Below, piece after piece: positions 26,470 to 35,413 of a DNA stretch of 64,000 nt; position 1 is the first letter of the stretch, and every line of letters begins with the position of its first letter. The DNA comes from JAGXKT01 sp964531695 (GTDB lineage Bacteria > Planctomycetota > Phycisphaerae > SM23-33), in assembly GCA_964531695.1 (NCBI GenBank), contig CAZHEH010000002.1, positions 198,953 to 262,952 of the forward strand. The letters are read 5' to 3'. The notes beneath the pieces were generated by a model. That model did not search any database. It was not told the origin of the DNA and saw only the letters and a list, made by a program, of their open reading frames with translations. Made by a program: the position numbers and the translations under genes.

Positions 26470-27315
26470 ATGCTCACCACACGTCTGTCTATTGTGATTG
26501 TATTCACCAGTGCGCTGTTCGCGACACCCGCCGTGGCCCTGGTCACCGACGACACGGCCGGGAGCGAGGTCGACCCGGCCGGCACGGTCGGCCTGAACTG
26601 GGACTACGTCTACAACTACAAGGGCTGTTCCGCCGTGGCGGTGGACACGCACTGGCTGGTGACGACGGCTCACGTCGCCGACGATGAACCGGGCTGGAGC
26701 CGCGACATCGGCGGGACGACCTACACGGAGCAGGAAGTGGTCTATCACAGCGCGGGGGACGACCCGGAGCACGCGACCGATGCCGACCTGGCACTCGTGC
26801 GGCTCGACAAGGCGCTGCCCGGCCACTACGAGATCTACACGGGGAGCTACCCGCTCTCGCCGGCTTCCGAGCGGCTGGAGGCCGTATTGGTCGCACATGG
26901 CCGGTCCGGAACGGTCGCGTCGGGCGGGGAGTTCTACTCCGGCACGGCCGGCACCGAAGGCACCAAGCGCTGGGGCACGAACGTGATCGACGGCATCGAC
27001 CCCACGCTGAGCGAAGCCGGCTACACGTACGAAGCCATCAAGATGGACTTCAGCGAGGGGGACACCGCGTATGAGGCCGGTGCGGACGGGTGTGACTCCG
27101 GCGGCGGTGTGTTCGTCCGGGACGCCGCCGACGGCGACACGTGGAAGCTCGGCGGCACGATCACGGTGGTCTTCGGCGAAGAGGGGTCCAGAACGAGTAC
27201 CGGCGCCGCCGAGCTGGCCGCCTACAACACCTGGATCACCGGCACGGTGCCCGAGCCGATGTCGATGTCCCTGCTGGCGCTCGGCGCCACGGCCGTGCTG
27301 CGCCGCCGCCGCTGA
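26470..27315 (+). CDS. Secreted trypsin-like serine protease with PEP-CTERM sorting signal
   Basis: The 281-residue product has a signal peptide (residues 1-23) and a chymotrypsin-fold domain. The triad is visible: H68 in VTTAHVAD, D106 in DADLALVRLD, S210 in GCDSGGGVF. The usual GDSGGP is GCDSGGG here. The C-terminus VPEPMSMSLLALGATAVLRRRR is a complete PEP-CTERM signal: VPEP, a hydrophobic helix and a basic end. Exosortase would cleave it and anchor or release the protein at the surface. ATG 26470 follows AAGGAGTCAGGAG. No exosortase gene is in the window. The consensus promoter suggests high expression. Confidence 0.9.
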   Translation: MLTTRLSIVIVFTSALFATPAVALVTDDTAGSEVDPAGTVGLNWDYVYNYKGCSAVAVDTHWLVTTAHVADDEPGWSRDIGGTTYTEQEVVYHSAGDDPEHATDADLALVRLDKALPGHYEIYTGSYPLSPASERLEAVLVAHGRSGTVASGGEFYSGTAGTEGTKRWGTNVIDGIDPTLSEAGYTYEAIKMDFSEGDTAYEAGADGCDSGGGVFVRDAADGDTWKLGGTITVVFGEEGSRTSTGAAELAAYNTWITGTVPEPMSMSLLALGATAVLRRRR

Positions 27316-27404
27316 ATCCGCCCGTAACGCAGGCAGCCCGCGCCCGTGACGGGCCAGGCCGCCGAGCAATTCTCGCGCCGCCTTCGTGTACCGAGGCCCG
27401 CCGT

Positions 27405-28307
27405 TCACCGCTGCGGCGGGACGTCGGCGCCGTAGTAGACCTCGACGGGCACGTCGGGCAGGGCAGCGCGGACGCGGTCGGCGAGGGCGTCGAGGCGGTC
27501 GTCGGGCAGCGCGGCCGCGGTGGCCGAGGCCGGCGGCCGGGCGATGGTGTAGAGCTGAATGAGCTTGATCCGTCCGCCCGAGTCGACGATCTCGCGGAGG
27601 TGCCGGGTGTAGGCGTCGATCTCGCTGTCGGGCGGTTCCGCCCCCTCCAGCCGGAAGAACATCGACTGGATGACGACCGGCCGCTCGCGGGCGACGCCGC
27701 GGATGTTCTCCAGCACGTGTCGGAGCGTGATGACCGGGTACGGCCGGTTGACCCGCTGGAAGAACTCATCCGTGCCGGCGTCGAGCTTGGCCCAGATCTC
27801 GCCGTTGTGCCGGTCGAACTGCGGCAGGATGCGGCGGACCTGAGGGGCGTCCAGCCGCGAGGCGTTCGTGATGAGCACCAGCTTGATGTCCTCGCGGCCG
27901 AACTCCTCCTTGGCGGACACGGCCGCGCGGACGGCCGCGTCGAAGTTCGGCAGGCAGGTCGGCTCGCCGTCGCCGCTGAAGGCGATGTCGTTGACGCGGC
28001 GCAGCTCGTCGGGGACGTCGGCGAAGCGGTCCTCCTCCCAGAGATTGCCGCTGAGGGCCTCGAGCAGGGCGTAGCGCAGCTCGCGGCGGAGCACGGCGAT
28101 GTCGACGCCGGAGAGGTCGCGCGGCGTGCGGCGGTCGATCTGGCAGTAGACGCAGCCGAAGTTGCAGACCTTCTCGGGGTTCAGGTTCACGCCGATGCTC
28201 AGCCCCTTGCTGCGGCGGGCGATGACGGGGTAGACGTAGCGACACTCCCGCCACTGGCGTCTGTGGTCGCTGGTGCCGCGTTGGGGGTCGGGGGGGCTCG
28301 GCGTCAT
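27405..28307 (-). CDS. Radical SAM protein of the COG0731 type
   Basis: A 300-residue radical SAM enzyme. The cluster motif CNFGCVYC follows SIGVNLNPEKV. SGDGEPTCLPNF is the SAM-binding GGEP-type motif, and LVLITNASRLDAPQV and WAKLDAGTDEFFQRVNRP agree with the group that includes wybutosine-related proteins. No extra Cys-rich C-terminal domain is present. The reaction is unknown. A TAGAAT hexamer nine bases before the ATG overlaps the stop codon of addA and may be its own promoter. It is transcribed in the same direction as addA with 12 bases between. Confidence 0.85.
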   Translation of the reverse strand: MTPSPPDPQRGTSDHRRQWRECRYVYPVIARRSKGLSIGVNLNPEKVCNFGCVYCQIDRRTPRDLSGVDIAVLRRELRYALLEALSGNLWEEDRFADVPDELRRVNDIAFSGDGEPTCLPNFDAAVRAAVSAKEEFGREDIKLVLITNASRLDAPQVRRILPQFDRHNGEIWAKLDAGTDEFFQRVNRPYPVITLRHVLENIRGVARERPVVIQSMFFRLEGAEPPDSEIDAYTRHLREIVDSGGRIKLIQLYTIARPPASATAAALPDDRLDALADRVRAALPDVPVEVYYGADVPPQR

Positions 28308-28319
28308 CGTAGGGCCATT

Positions 28320-31300
28320 CTAGTCTGCACGCGCGTTGCGGCAAAGGCGGCCGTAGGGGCAGAACCGGCAGGCGCCCGACTCGCACCGTTCGAAGCGGCC
28401 GGAGCGGCGCGAGGCGATCAGCCGACGGGCGAGCGCGGCGATTCGCTCGCGCCCGGCCGTGAGCGCGGCCGGCGTCAGCTCGAACGTGTGCGTCTGACCC
28501 GAGCGGAGGAAATACAGCGAGGCGTCGGCCACGGCGGCGTCATCGTCCGGCCCGGCGGCGAGGAAGCGCCCGGCCGCGTCGGCGTAGGCGAGCATCTGCA
28601 CCTCGTAGCGTGCGGCGTGCCCGGCCGGCGTCTCGCCGTCGTGGAGCCGGTCGGACTTGTAGTCGAGGATGTGCCAGCGGCCGTCCGCGGACCGGTAGAG
28701 CAGGTCGATCTGCCCGCGCAGCACGGCCGGGCGCGAGTCGAGCACGAAGTCCAGCTCGCGATACGCGCGCGGCGCGTCGGACAGCTCGCTCCAGAGCGGC
28801 CCGCCGCGGAGGAGGTCCATCATCCGCGCCAGCTCGGCCGCGAGGGGCTCGGGGTCCGTGACCTCGGCCAGTTCCATCTCGGCCAGAGTGCGCGACACCA
28901 GCGCCCCGGCCGGCTGGGGGTCGGCGAAGTCCAGCAGCTCCATGCAGCGGTGGTAAAGCGTGCCGAGCGTCGCGGCGTCGAGCGATTCGGCCCGGTCGGG
29001 GCCGGCGCCGGCTTCCGCCGCCGGGCGCACCGGCGCGCGAAGCTCGTGCCGCCAACGGTAGAGCATCGGGCATTGCTCGAACTCGCCGAGGGCGGTGACG
29101 GCCAGCTCGACCTCCCCGACCTCGGGCGGAATCGGACCGAGCAGCGGCGGCGGCTCGGGTGCGGCAGCTCGCTGCATCCGCTCGGCGAGGTCGTCGGCGG
29201 AGGCGGCTTCGGCGAGCCACCGCCGGCCGGGGGGATGCTCCTGCCTGCCTTGCGCCCGGCCGGGCTGAGGGGTTCGGCACTGGACACGCACGGCGAACCG
29301 CCCGCCGGCGTACGGGAGGTCCGTCCCCGCGTCGGCGGCGCTCCGAATGTCTAGGACTTCGTCGAGCTGCCGGAGCGGGCAGGTCGAGCCCTGCCCGGCC
29401 CGGAAGCGGCCGTCCTTCCGGCGCCAGTCGGCACCGACGAACACGAGCCGGTCCTCGTGCCGCGTGGCCGCGACGTACAGCCGGCGGATGTCCTCGGCCG
29501 CGGCGTCCGCCTCCTCGCGGGCCTTGGCGACGCGGTAGGACAGCGGCGCCGTATCGCCGTCGCCGTCCTCGCCGTCGTCCTCGGTTTCGAGCTTGAGCGT
29601 CACGCCGGTATCGAGCCGGCCGAGCAGCCGGTCTTGGACCGGCCGGCGGCCCGCGTTCAGGTCCGGCACGAACACGACGGGGAACTCCAGCCCCTTGGCC
29701 TTGTGGATCGTCATCAGCCGGACGACATCCTCCGCCTCGCCGGCGACGGCTGCCTGCTCCTCCCGCGACTCGTCGATGGTCCGCTCGTTCATCGCCGTCA
29801 GCAGGTCAGCCGGCGAGGTCCCGTCCGCCGCGGCCGTGCGGGCCAGCTCCGCCAGCCGCCGAACGTTGCCGAGCTTCTGCCGGCCCTGGAACTGCGCCCG
29901 CAGCGCGCCCTCGTAGCCGGTCTCAGCCATGAGGGCATCGATGAGACCGTCGGGGCCCAGTGCGTCCTTCTGCCGGGTCAGCCGCCCGAGCAACTCGACC
30001 GCGAAGTCCAGCGCCCGCGCCGCCGGCGCCGGCAACCCGGGCACGACCTGCGCGGCGTCGCGGCCGATCTCCGCGGCCGAACCCAGCGCCGGCAGGTAGG
30101 GCGGCCGGACCGCCTCCGACAGCCGCAGCAGCGCCTCGTCGTCGAGCCCGAACAGCGCCGAGCGGAGCGAGCCGACGAAGGCGACGTCGTCGTACGGGTT
30201 GTCGATCGCCCGCAGAGCGTTGAGGACGTCGAAGACCTCCTGCTGCCGGAAGAAGCCGGTGCCGCCGACGACGTAGTACGGCACGCCCCGGGCGGCCAGC
30301 TCCCGCTCGTAGGCCAAGCTGGAGGTCATCCGTCCGAAGAGGATCGCCACGTCGCCCGCCCGAGCGGGGCGCCAGTTCTCGGCGGCGCCGTCCCAGACGA
30401 TCCGCTCGGGCCCGTCGAGCATTTCTGCGATTCGCTCGGCCGTGGCGGCGGCCTGGAGCCGGGCGGCCTGGCCGGCATCGCTCACGTCGCCGTCGTCCGG
30501 GCGGGCGAGGACGACCTCGACGGACGGGTCCGGCGGCAGCTCCCGGCGGTGGGCGTTCAGCGGCTCGTAGTCGTCGCCCATCAGCGGGGCGAACAACTCG
30601 TTGACGAACGCCACGCCCGCCGCGTGCGAGCGGAAGGACAGGTCGAGCGTCTCCTGGTTGCGCGGCCCGAGCCGCTCGCACAGGTCCTCGAAGACCTCGA
30701 CCTGCGCCCCGCGGAAGCGGTAGATGCTCTGTTTCTTGTCGCCGACGAGGAACAGCCGTCCGTCGTCGAGGCGGCCCTCTTCGCCAAGCAGGCGCGTGAG
30801 CAGGCCGAGCTGGACCGCGTCCGTGTCCTGGCATTCGTCGATGAGCAACTGGTCGATGCCCTCGGCCAGCGCCCTCCGCACGGCCGGGCTGCGCTCGACC
30901 AGCCGCGCGGTGTGGGCCAGCAGGTCCGTGAAGTCCAGCAGGCCCCGCGCGCGTTTGTCGGCCGTGTAGAGCACCTCGGCCCGCTCGGCCCGCCGCGCGA
31001 CCGCCGCCAGCGCCTCGGCCGCGGCCCGGTCCGGCTCGCCCAGTTCCTCGGCCAGATACGCGACCTCGGCGAAGCGCGCCGCCAGGTCCTTCAGCTCGGC
31101 CCGGATCTCCTTCAGGTCGCGGGACCAGTTCCTCTTGCTGCCGACGCGTCCGGGCTTCTCGGCCGGCGCGACCGCGGCGAACGCCTCGGGCGTCCAGTGG
31201 TCGAGGTCCGACAGCAAGTGCCGCATCGCCGCCACGGCCGGGGTCCGGACCCGCTCGAGCTTGTCGTTCGGGTCGCCGCACGGCTCGGCCGCCAGCGCGG

Positions 31301-31985
31301 CCAGGCGCGCCCGCAGGTCGGCGTCCTCGACCAACTCGTCGAATCGCCGCCACCGCTCCTCGGCCAGCACGCTCTGCCAGCGGTCGAGGGTGGCGTCGGG
31401 GTCGAGGTACTCCGCTGTCGGCCAGCCCGCGCGGTGGTCGAGCCAGGTGCGGACGTGCCCGAGCAGTTCGTCGTATCGCAGCCGCGCCAGCAGCGCCAGC
31501 ACATCCGGCCGCTCACCCTCGACGGCCTCCAGCACCGCCCGGTCCGCCGCCTCCTCCGCCAGCCGGTCGGTCAGCAGCTTGTCCGCGCAGACGCTGAAGC
31601 TCGGGTCGAGCCCCGCCTCGATCGCGCGGCTCCGCAGCACGGCCGCACAGAAACTGTGAATCGTCGAGATGCGGGCGTCGGTCAGCTCGTCGAGCCAGCC
31701 GAGCAGGCGCAGCCGGTCGTCACGCTTCGCCCCGGCCGCCCGCTCCGCGAGGAACCGCCGCACGCGGTCCCGCATTTCCATTGCGGCTTTGTCGGTGAAG
31801 GTCAGCGCCACCAGCCGCCGCAGCACCTCCTCCTCATGCGGGCGGGCCAGCAGAAGCTCCGTGAAGCGACGCGCCAGCACATACGTCTTGCCGCAGCCGG
31901 CGCCGCTGCGCAGCGCGAGGTTCTCGGCGATTCGCTCCTGGGCGGCCGCACGCTGGGCGTCCGTCAGGCGGAACGGTTCGCTCAT
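28320..31985 (-). CDS. addA: AddA-type helicase-nuclease subunit
   Basis: A 1221-residue UvrD-like helicase with a RecB-family nuclease at the C-terminus; with AddB it processes DNA double-strand ends for RecA. Helicase motifs: SGAGCGKT at 27-34, VALTFTDKAAMEMRDRV, TIHSFCAAVLR, LLIDECQDTDAVQ, LVGDKKQSIYRFRGA, LMTIHKAKGLEFPVVFVPDL and RLYVAATRHEDRLVFVGA. Nuclease: LRGQIDLLYR and WHILDYKSD (PD-(D/E)XK). The end carries C-x4-C-x2-C-x5-C (CESGACRFCPYGRLC), which looks like an iron-sulfur cluster site; Bacillus AddA lacks such a site. The start at 31985 overlaps the addB stop by four bases. Confidence 0.92.
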   Translation of the reverse strand: MSEPFRLTDAQRAAAQERIAENLALRSGAGCGKTYVLARRFTELLLARPHEEEVLRRLVALTFTDKAAMEMRDRVRRFLAERAAGAKRDDRLRLLGWLDELTDARISTIHSFCAAVLRSRAIEAGLDPSFSVCADKLLTDRLAEEAADRAVLEAVEGERPDVLALLARLRYDELLGHVRTWLDHRAGWPTAEYLDPDATLDRWQSVLAEERWRRFDELVEDADLRARLAALAAEPCGDPNDKLERVRTPAVAAMRHLLSDLDHWTPEAFAAVAPAEKPGRVGSKRNWSRDLKEIRAELKDLAARFAEVAYLAEELGEPDRAAAEALAAVARRAERAEVLYTADKRARGLLDFTDLLAHTARLVERSPAVRRALAEGIDQLLIDECQDTDAVQLGLLTRLLGEEGRLDDGRLFLVGDKKQSIYRFRGAQVEVFEDLCERLGPRNQETLDLSFRSHAAGVAFVNELFAPLMGDDYEPLNAHRRELPPDPSVEVVLARPDDGDVSDAGQAARLQAAATAERIAEMLDGPERIVWDGAAENWRPARAGDVAILFGRMTSSLAYERELAARGVPYYVVGGTGFFRQQEVFDVLNALRAIDNPYDDVAFVGSLRSALFGLDDEALLRLSEAVRPPYLPALGSAAEIGRDAAQVVPGLPAPAARALDFAVELLGRLTRQKDALGPDGLIDALMAETGYEGALRAQFQGRQKLGNVRRLAELARTAAADGTSPADLLTAMNERTIDESREEQAAVAGEAEDVVRLMTIHKAKGLEFPVVFVPDLNAGRRPVQDRLLGRLDTGVTLKLETEDDGEDGDGDTAPLSYRVAKAREEADAAAEDIRRLYVAATRHEDRLVFVGADWRRKDGRFRAGQGSTCPLRQLDEVLDIRSAADAGTDLPYAGGRFAVRVQCRTPQPGRAQGRQEHPPGRRWLAEAASADDLAERMQRAAAPEPPPLLGPIPPEVGEVELAVTALGEFEQCPMLYRWRHELRAPVRPAAEAGAGPDRAESLDAATLGTLYHRCMELLDFADPQPAGALVSRTLAEMELAEVTDPEPLAAELARMMDLLRGGPLWSELSDAPRAYRELDFVLDSRPAVLRGQIDLLYRSADGRWHILDYKSDRLHDGETPAGHAARYEVQMLAYADAAGRFLAAGPDDDAAVADASLYFLRSGQTHTFELTPAALTAGRERIAALARRLIASRRSGRFERCESGACRFCPYGRLCRNARAD

Positions 31986-34900
31986 TGTTCCGCCTCCTTG
32001 CCGGGCTCGCCCACGGGCTCGGGGCGCTCCTTGCGCTCCGCCCGCCACTCCGCGAAGTGACAGATCTGACGATACGGACACCACGAGGGGCAGTCATGCG
32101 TCGGCAGCGCGTCGAACTGTCCGGCGCGGATTCGCTCGATGAACCCCGCGGCCGCGGTGAGCGCGGTATCGAGCTGGTCGGCGTAGCCGTCGTTCGGCCG
32201 GTACGTGCCGCCATACAGCTTGAAGGCCGCGAAGGTCCGCTGCTGGGATGGATCGCCGAGGACGCGGTGGAACGCGCCGCCGAGCGATGGCTCGCCGAGC
32301 ATCGCCTCGACGGCCGCGGCGTACAGGGGGAGCTGGAGGTTCCGTCCCGCGGCAACGTCCTTCGCCGGCGGCAGCCCGCCCGTCTTGTAGTCGACCACGA
32401 GCGACCCGTCGGCGTCGCCGAAGCGGACGCGGTCGACGCGGTCGATCTTGCCGCGCAGCCGTAGCGCACCGGCCGGCGTCGCGAGCGTCACGGGCTCGGC
32501 CCGGCTGTGCGGGTCGCGTTGCTCCTCCCGCGCGGGCGCCGGCAGGCCGAAGCCCAGCTCGAAGTGCGTGCTCGCGGCGGCGAGTTCGCCCGCCTGCCCG
32601 GACGTGCGCAGGTACGCCGCCAGTTCGGTCGCCATCGCGTCTCGCTGGACCCGCCACAGGCCCGGGTAGGCCGGGCGGCGAAGCTCGACCTGCTCGGACT
32701 CGGCCGCCACGGCCGCGGCGAGCGCCGCGTCGATTCGCTCCTCAGGCAGATCCCGCAGGCGGACCGGCCCGCCGGACTCGTCGGCCAGTCGGCGCATCGC
32801 GCGGAACAGCACGTTGTGGCAGAAGGTTCCCCGGTCGAGCGCCTCCAGGCGGCGCGTCGGCTCGGGCAGGGGCTCCAGCCGCAGCACGTACGCCGCGAAG
32901 AACTGCCACGGACAGCCGCCGTAGGCGTTGAGCTGTGCGGCGGAGAAGACCGCGCCCTCGCCGAATCGCTCGGCGAGCACGGCCTGAAGCTCGGGGGACT
33001 CGATCCGCCCGTCGTGGGCGTCGCACGGCCCTCGGCGCTCGCGCTGGTGCAAGCTCCACAGCCCGCGCGCGGCACGCGCCAGCACGCGCGGCGCCGCGGC
33101 GCCGGCCCAGGCCAGCGCGGGCGGGCCCGTCTCGCCGCCGTCCAGGAACGCCCCGGCCGCGGCGGCCACGAGGGCGTCCCGGCGGCTGGCCAGCTCGTCG
33201 GCGGGCGGGATGAACCGTCCCGGCGGCAGATGCGCGGTGCGCTCGCGGGCCGCCTCGCCGTCGATGCCGCCGATCGGGTCGAGCAGCCGCTGCAGGAAGC
33301 TGCCCGGCGCTCCCGGCCGCCCGGCGGCGTCACTGGCGAGCCAGCTCAGCGTAAGCGCGCCGTCGCTCCGCGAGGCCGCCAGGTAGAACAGCAGCATCTC
33401 GCGTGCGGTGAGGTCGCCTCGGGTGTCCAGGTCGATGCCGCGGGCGGCGAGGTCCTCGCGCTGGGGCTCGCTCAGCAGGGAGCCCTCCGCGAACTGCCGC
33501 GGGAACTGCCCCTCGCCCAGCCCGAGCAGGAAGACGTGGTCGTAGCGGAGCGGGCGGGCGTCGAGCACGTCGAGCACGTCGACCATCGCCTCGCGCCGCT
33601 CGCCGGCGATGGCCACGCCGTCCAGCGCGTCCCGCAGCTCGCCGGGCGGGATGACCTCTCCCGCCGAGTCCAGCGCGGAGGTCAGCGCCGCCAGCGCCCG
33701 CAGGTCGCGTGCGGCCGTTTCGGGCGCGGCGTGCGCCTCGGCGGCTTCGTGCAGCCGGAGGCCCTCGACGAGCGCGGGCACGCCTTCCGACGCGGCCCGG
33801 TCGACGAGGTCGAACAGCGCGGCGAGCATGTCGCCCGCGCGGCGGATGGCGGCGTCGGTCGGGCGGAGCGGGCCCAGCGCGGGCGCCGCGTCGGCCGGCT
33901 CGTCTTCGTCCGGCTCGGGCGGACCGCTCGCGGAAGTCGCGCGGCGGGCGAGCCGCTCGGCCGCGGCGAGGTAGCTCTCCCGCCCGTCCAGCACGTTGCC
34001 GTGACGGATGACCATCTCGGCGACGACGGCGTCGCCCTCGGTGAACTCGCCGATCGCGCCCGGCCGGAAGTAGCTGCTCTTGATGACTCTCAGCACGTCG
34101 GGCGAGGGGTAGTCCGGCGCGAGGGCGGCGGCATCGAGGGCGAAGCGCACGACGGGCTCGGCCGTCAGCGGGCGCGGCGCGGCGGCGACGGGAACGTCGC
34201 ACTCGGCGAAGATCCGCTCGATCGGCTCTCGGTAGGCGTCCAGCGAGCGGGCGAGCATGGCCACGCGAAGGCCGGCGGGCTCGGCGAGAAGCAGCCGCTT
34301 GATGCGCGTCGCGACGGCCGCGACCTCGGCGTCGACGCCCGCGGCGGAGATCAGCCGCAGCGCGTCGGGCGGCGCGCAGGGCGCCGCGTCGAAGTCGAAC
34401 ACGCGATCGACCAACGGCGCGCCGGCGGGCCCCGCGCGGTCGCGGTCCAGGGCGATCTCGTGCAGGTCGCCCCCGAACGCGTCGCGGATGCGCTCCCGCG
34501 TCCGGGCGGTCCAGTGCCACAGCCGCCCGCGTCCGTCGGCCGCCAGCGGCAGCGTGATCAGCAGGCACGTCAGCCGCGGCGCCAGCCCGGCGAGGATCGC
34601 GAGCTGCGTCGGCGTGAAGTCCGTGAAGCCGTCCACCGCGACGGCCTCGACGTCCGCCAGCGCCGCCAGCCCCTCGTCGTTCTCCAGATGCTCGCGGGCC
34701 CGCCACATCTGGCCCTCGACGTCGTACGTCTCCGCCGCCCGCATTCGCTCCTGGTAGCGCGCGTACACCGTCGCCAGGTCGCGGCCCTTGGCGTCGCCCG
34801 GGGCCAGCGCCCGCGCGAGGTCCTCGGGCTCCACGGCCGCACGCTTCAGCTCCGCGATGGATCGGTCCAGCGAGAGGATCAGCCCCGGAGTGTCCGCCGA

Positions 34901-35287
34901 CGCGGCGAGGGCCCTCAACTCCCCGGCTTCCGCCAGCTCCCGGACGATCCGCCGCAGCAGCCGTTGCCGCGCGACGGGCGAGAGCATGCGCCCGCCGTCG
35001 CCGGCATCCGCAAGGATGCCCGCGGCCAGCGCGGCGAAGGTCGTCACGCGCGGAGCCGCCACGGCGCCCGTCGGCGCGGCGCGGACGATCCGCCGGCGGA
35101 GGTTCGACGCGGCCGGGTAGTTCGGGGCGATCAGCAGGCAGCCGCCGCCGGTGGGGCGGGCGAAACGGGCGTGCAGTGCCAGCGCCCCGGCCGTCTTGCC
35201 GCACGCGGCGGGGCCGTGCAGCAGGACCGCCGGGGCCTCGCCGCCGAGAATCCGTTCGAGAAGGGCCGCCGCGTCCATCGGGGCCAT
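31982..35287 (-). CDS. addB: AddB-type helicase-nuclease subunit with Fe-S nuclease domain
   Basis: A 1101-residue partner of AddA. It opens with a Walker A box GPAACGKT (25-32) and then a degenerate helicase core (VRVTTFAALAAGIL, VDGFTDFTPTQL, HVFLLGLGEGQFPRQ). The nuclease domain has GGCPWQFFAAYVLRLEPLPEP with the first Cys ligand, GKIDRVDRV and LVVDYKTG, and closes with CPSWCPYRQIC, the remaining Cys ligands of the 4Fe-4S cluster typical of AddB. The order addB-addA with ATGA overlap is standard. I start at ATG 35287; ATG 35278 is an alternative. Confidence 0.9.
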   Translation of the reverse strand: MAPMDAAALLERILGGEAPAVLLHGPAACGKTAGALALHARFARPTGGGCLLIAPNYPAASNLRRRIVRAAPTGAVAAPRVTTFAALAAGILADAGDGGRMLSPVARQRLLRRIVRELAEAGELRALAASADTPGLILSLDRSIAELKRAAVEPEDLARALAPGDAKGRDLATVYARYQERMRAAETYDVEGQMWRAREHLENDEGLAALADVEAVAVDGFTDFTPTQLAILAGLAPRLTCLLITLPLAADGRGRLWHWTARTRERIRDAFGGDLHEIALDRDRAGPAGAPLVDRVFDFDAAPCAPPDALRLISAAGVDAEVAAVATRIKRLLLAEPAGLRVAMLARSLDAYREPIERIFAECDVPVAAAPRPLTAEPVVRFALDAAALAPDYPSPDVLRVIKSSYFRPGAIGEFTEGDAVVAEMVIRHGNVLDGRESYLAAAERLARRATSASGPPEPDEDEPADAAPALGPLRPTDAAIRRAGDMLAALFDLVDRAASEGVPALVEGLRLHEAAEAHAAPETAARDLRALAALTSALDSAGEVIPPGELRDALDGVAIAGERREAMVDVLDVLDARPLRYDHVFLLGLGEGQFPRQFAEGSLLSEPQREDLAARGIDLDTRGDLTAREMLLFYLAASRSDGALTLSWLASDAAGRPGAPGSFLQRLLDPIGGIDGEAARERTAHLPPGRFIPPADELASRRDALVAAAAGAFLDGGETGPPALAWAGAAAPRVLARAARGLWSLHQRERRGPCDAHDGRIESPELQAVLAERFGEGAVFSAAQLNAYGGCPWQFFAAYVLRLEPLPEPTRRLEALDRGTFCHNVLFRAMRRLADESGGPVRLRDLPEERIDAALAAAVAAESEQVELRRPAYPGLWRVQRDAMATELAAYLRTSGQAGELAAASTHFELGFGLPAPAREEQRDPHSRAEPVTLATPAGALRLRGKIDRVDRVRFGDADGSLVVDYKTGGLPPAKDVAAGRNLQLPLYAAAVEAMLGEPSLGGAFHRVLGDPSQQRTFAAFKLYGGTYRPNDGYADQLDTALTAAAGFIERIRAGQFDALPTHDCPSWCPYRQICHFAEWRAERKERPEPVGEPGKEAEQ

Positions 35288-35376
35288 TGTGCCACCCGCG
35301 TCCGCGCGCCACAAGCGGCCGGGCGCAGTGGCAGGGGCATCCATGATTCGGCCAAGTCCGGAATGGCCATGCCATA

Positions 35377-35395
35377 CACGGGCGAGACGCCCGTG
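35377..35395. repeat. Short palindromic repeat CACGGGC-N5-GCCCGTG
   Basis: Seven-base arms at 35377-35383 and 35389-35395 with loop GAGAC. It lies in the 126-base gap between addB and the transglutaminase gene and resembles the other dispersed palindromes of this window (43437, 44183, 46210). Confidence 0.55.
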
Positions 35396-35413
35396 CCGCA
35401 CACCGATGGCCGG

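Noticed and set aside
27141..32060. Long plus-strand frames (737 and 867 codons) opposite the radical SAM gene and addA
   Set aside because: They are shadows of the minus-strand genes with biased composition and no recognisable motif.
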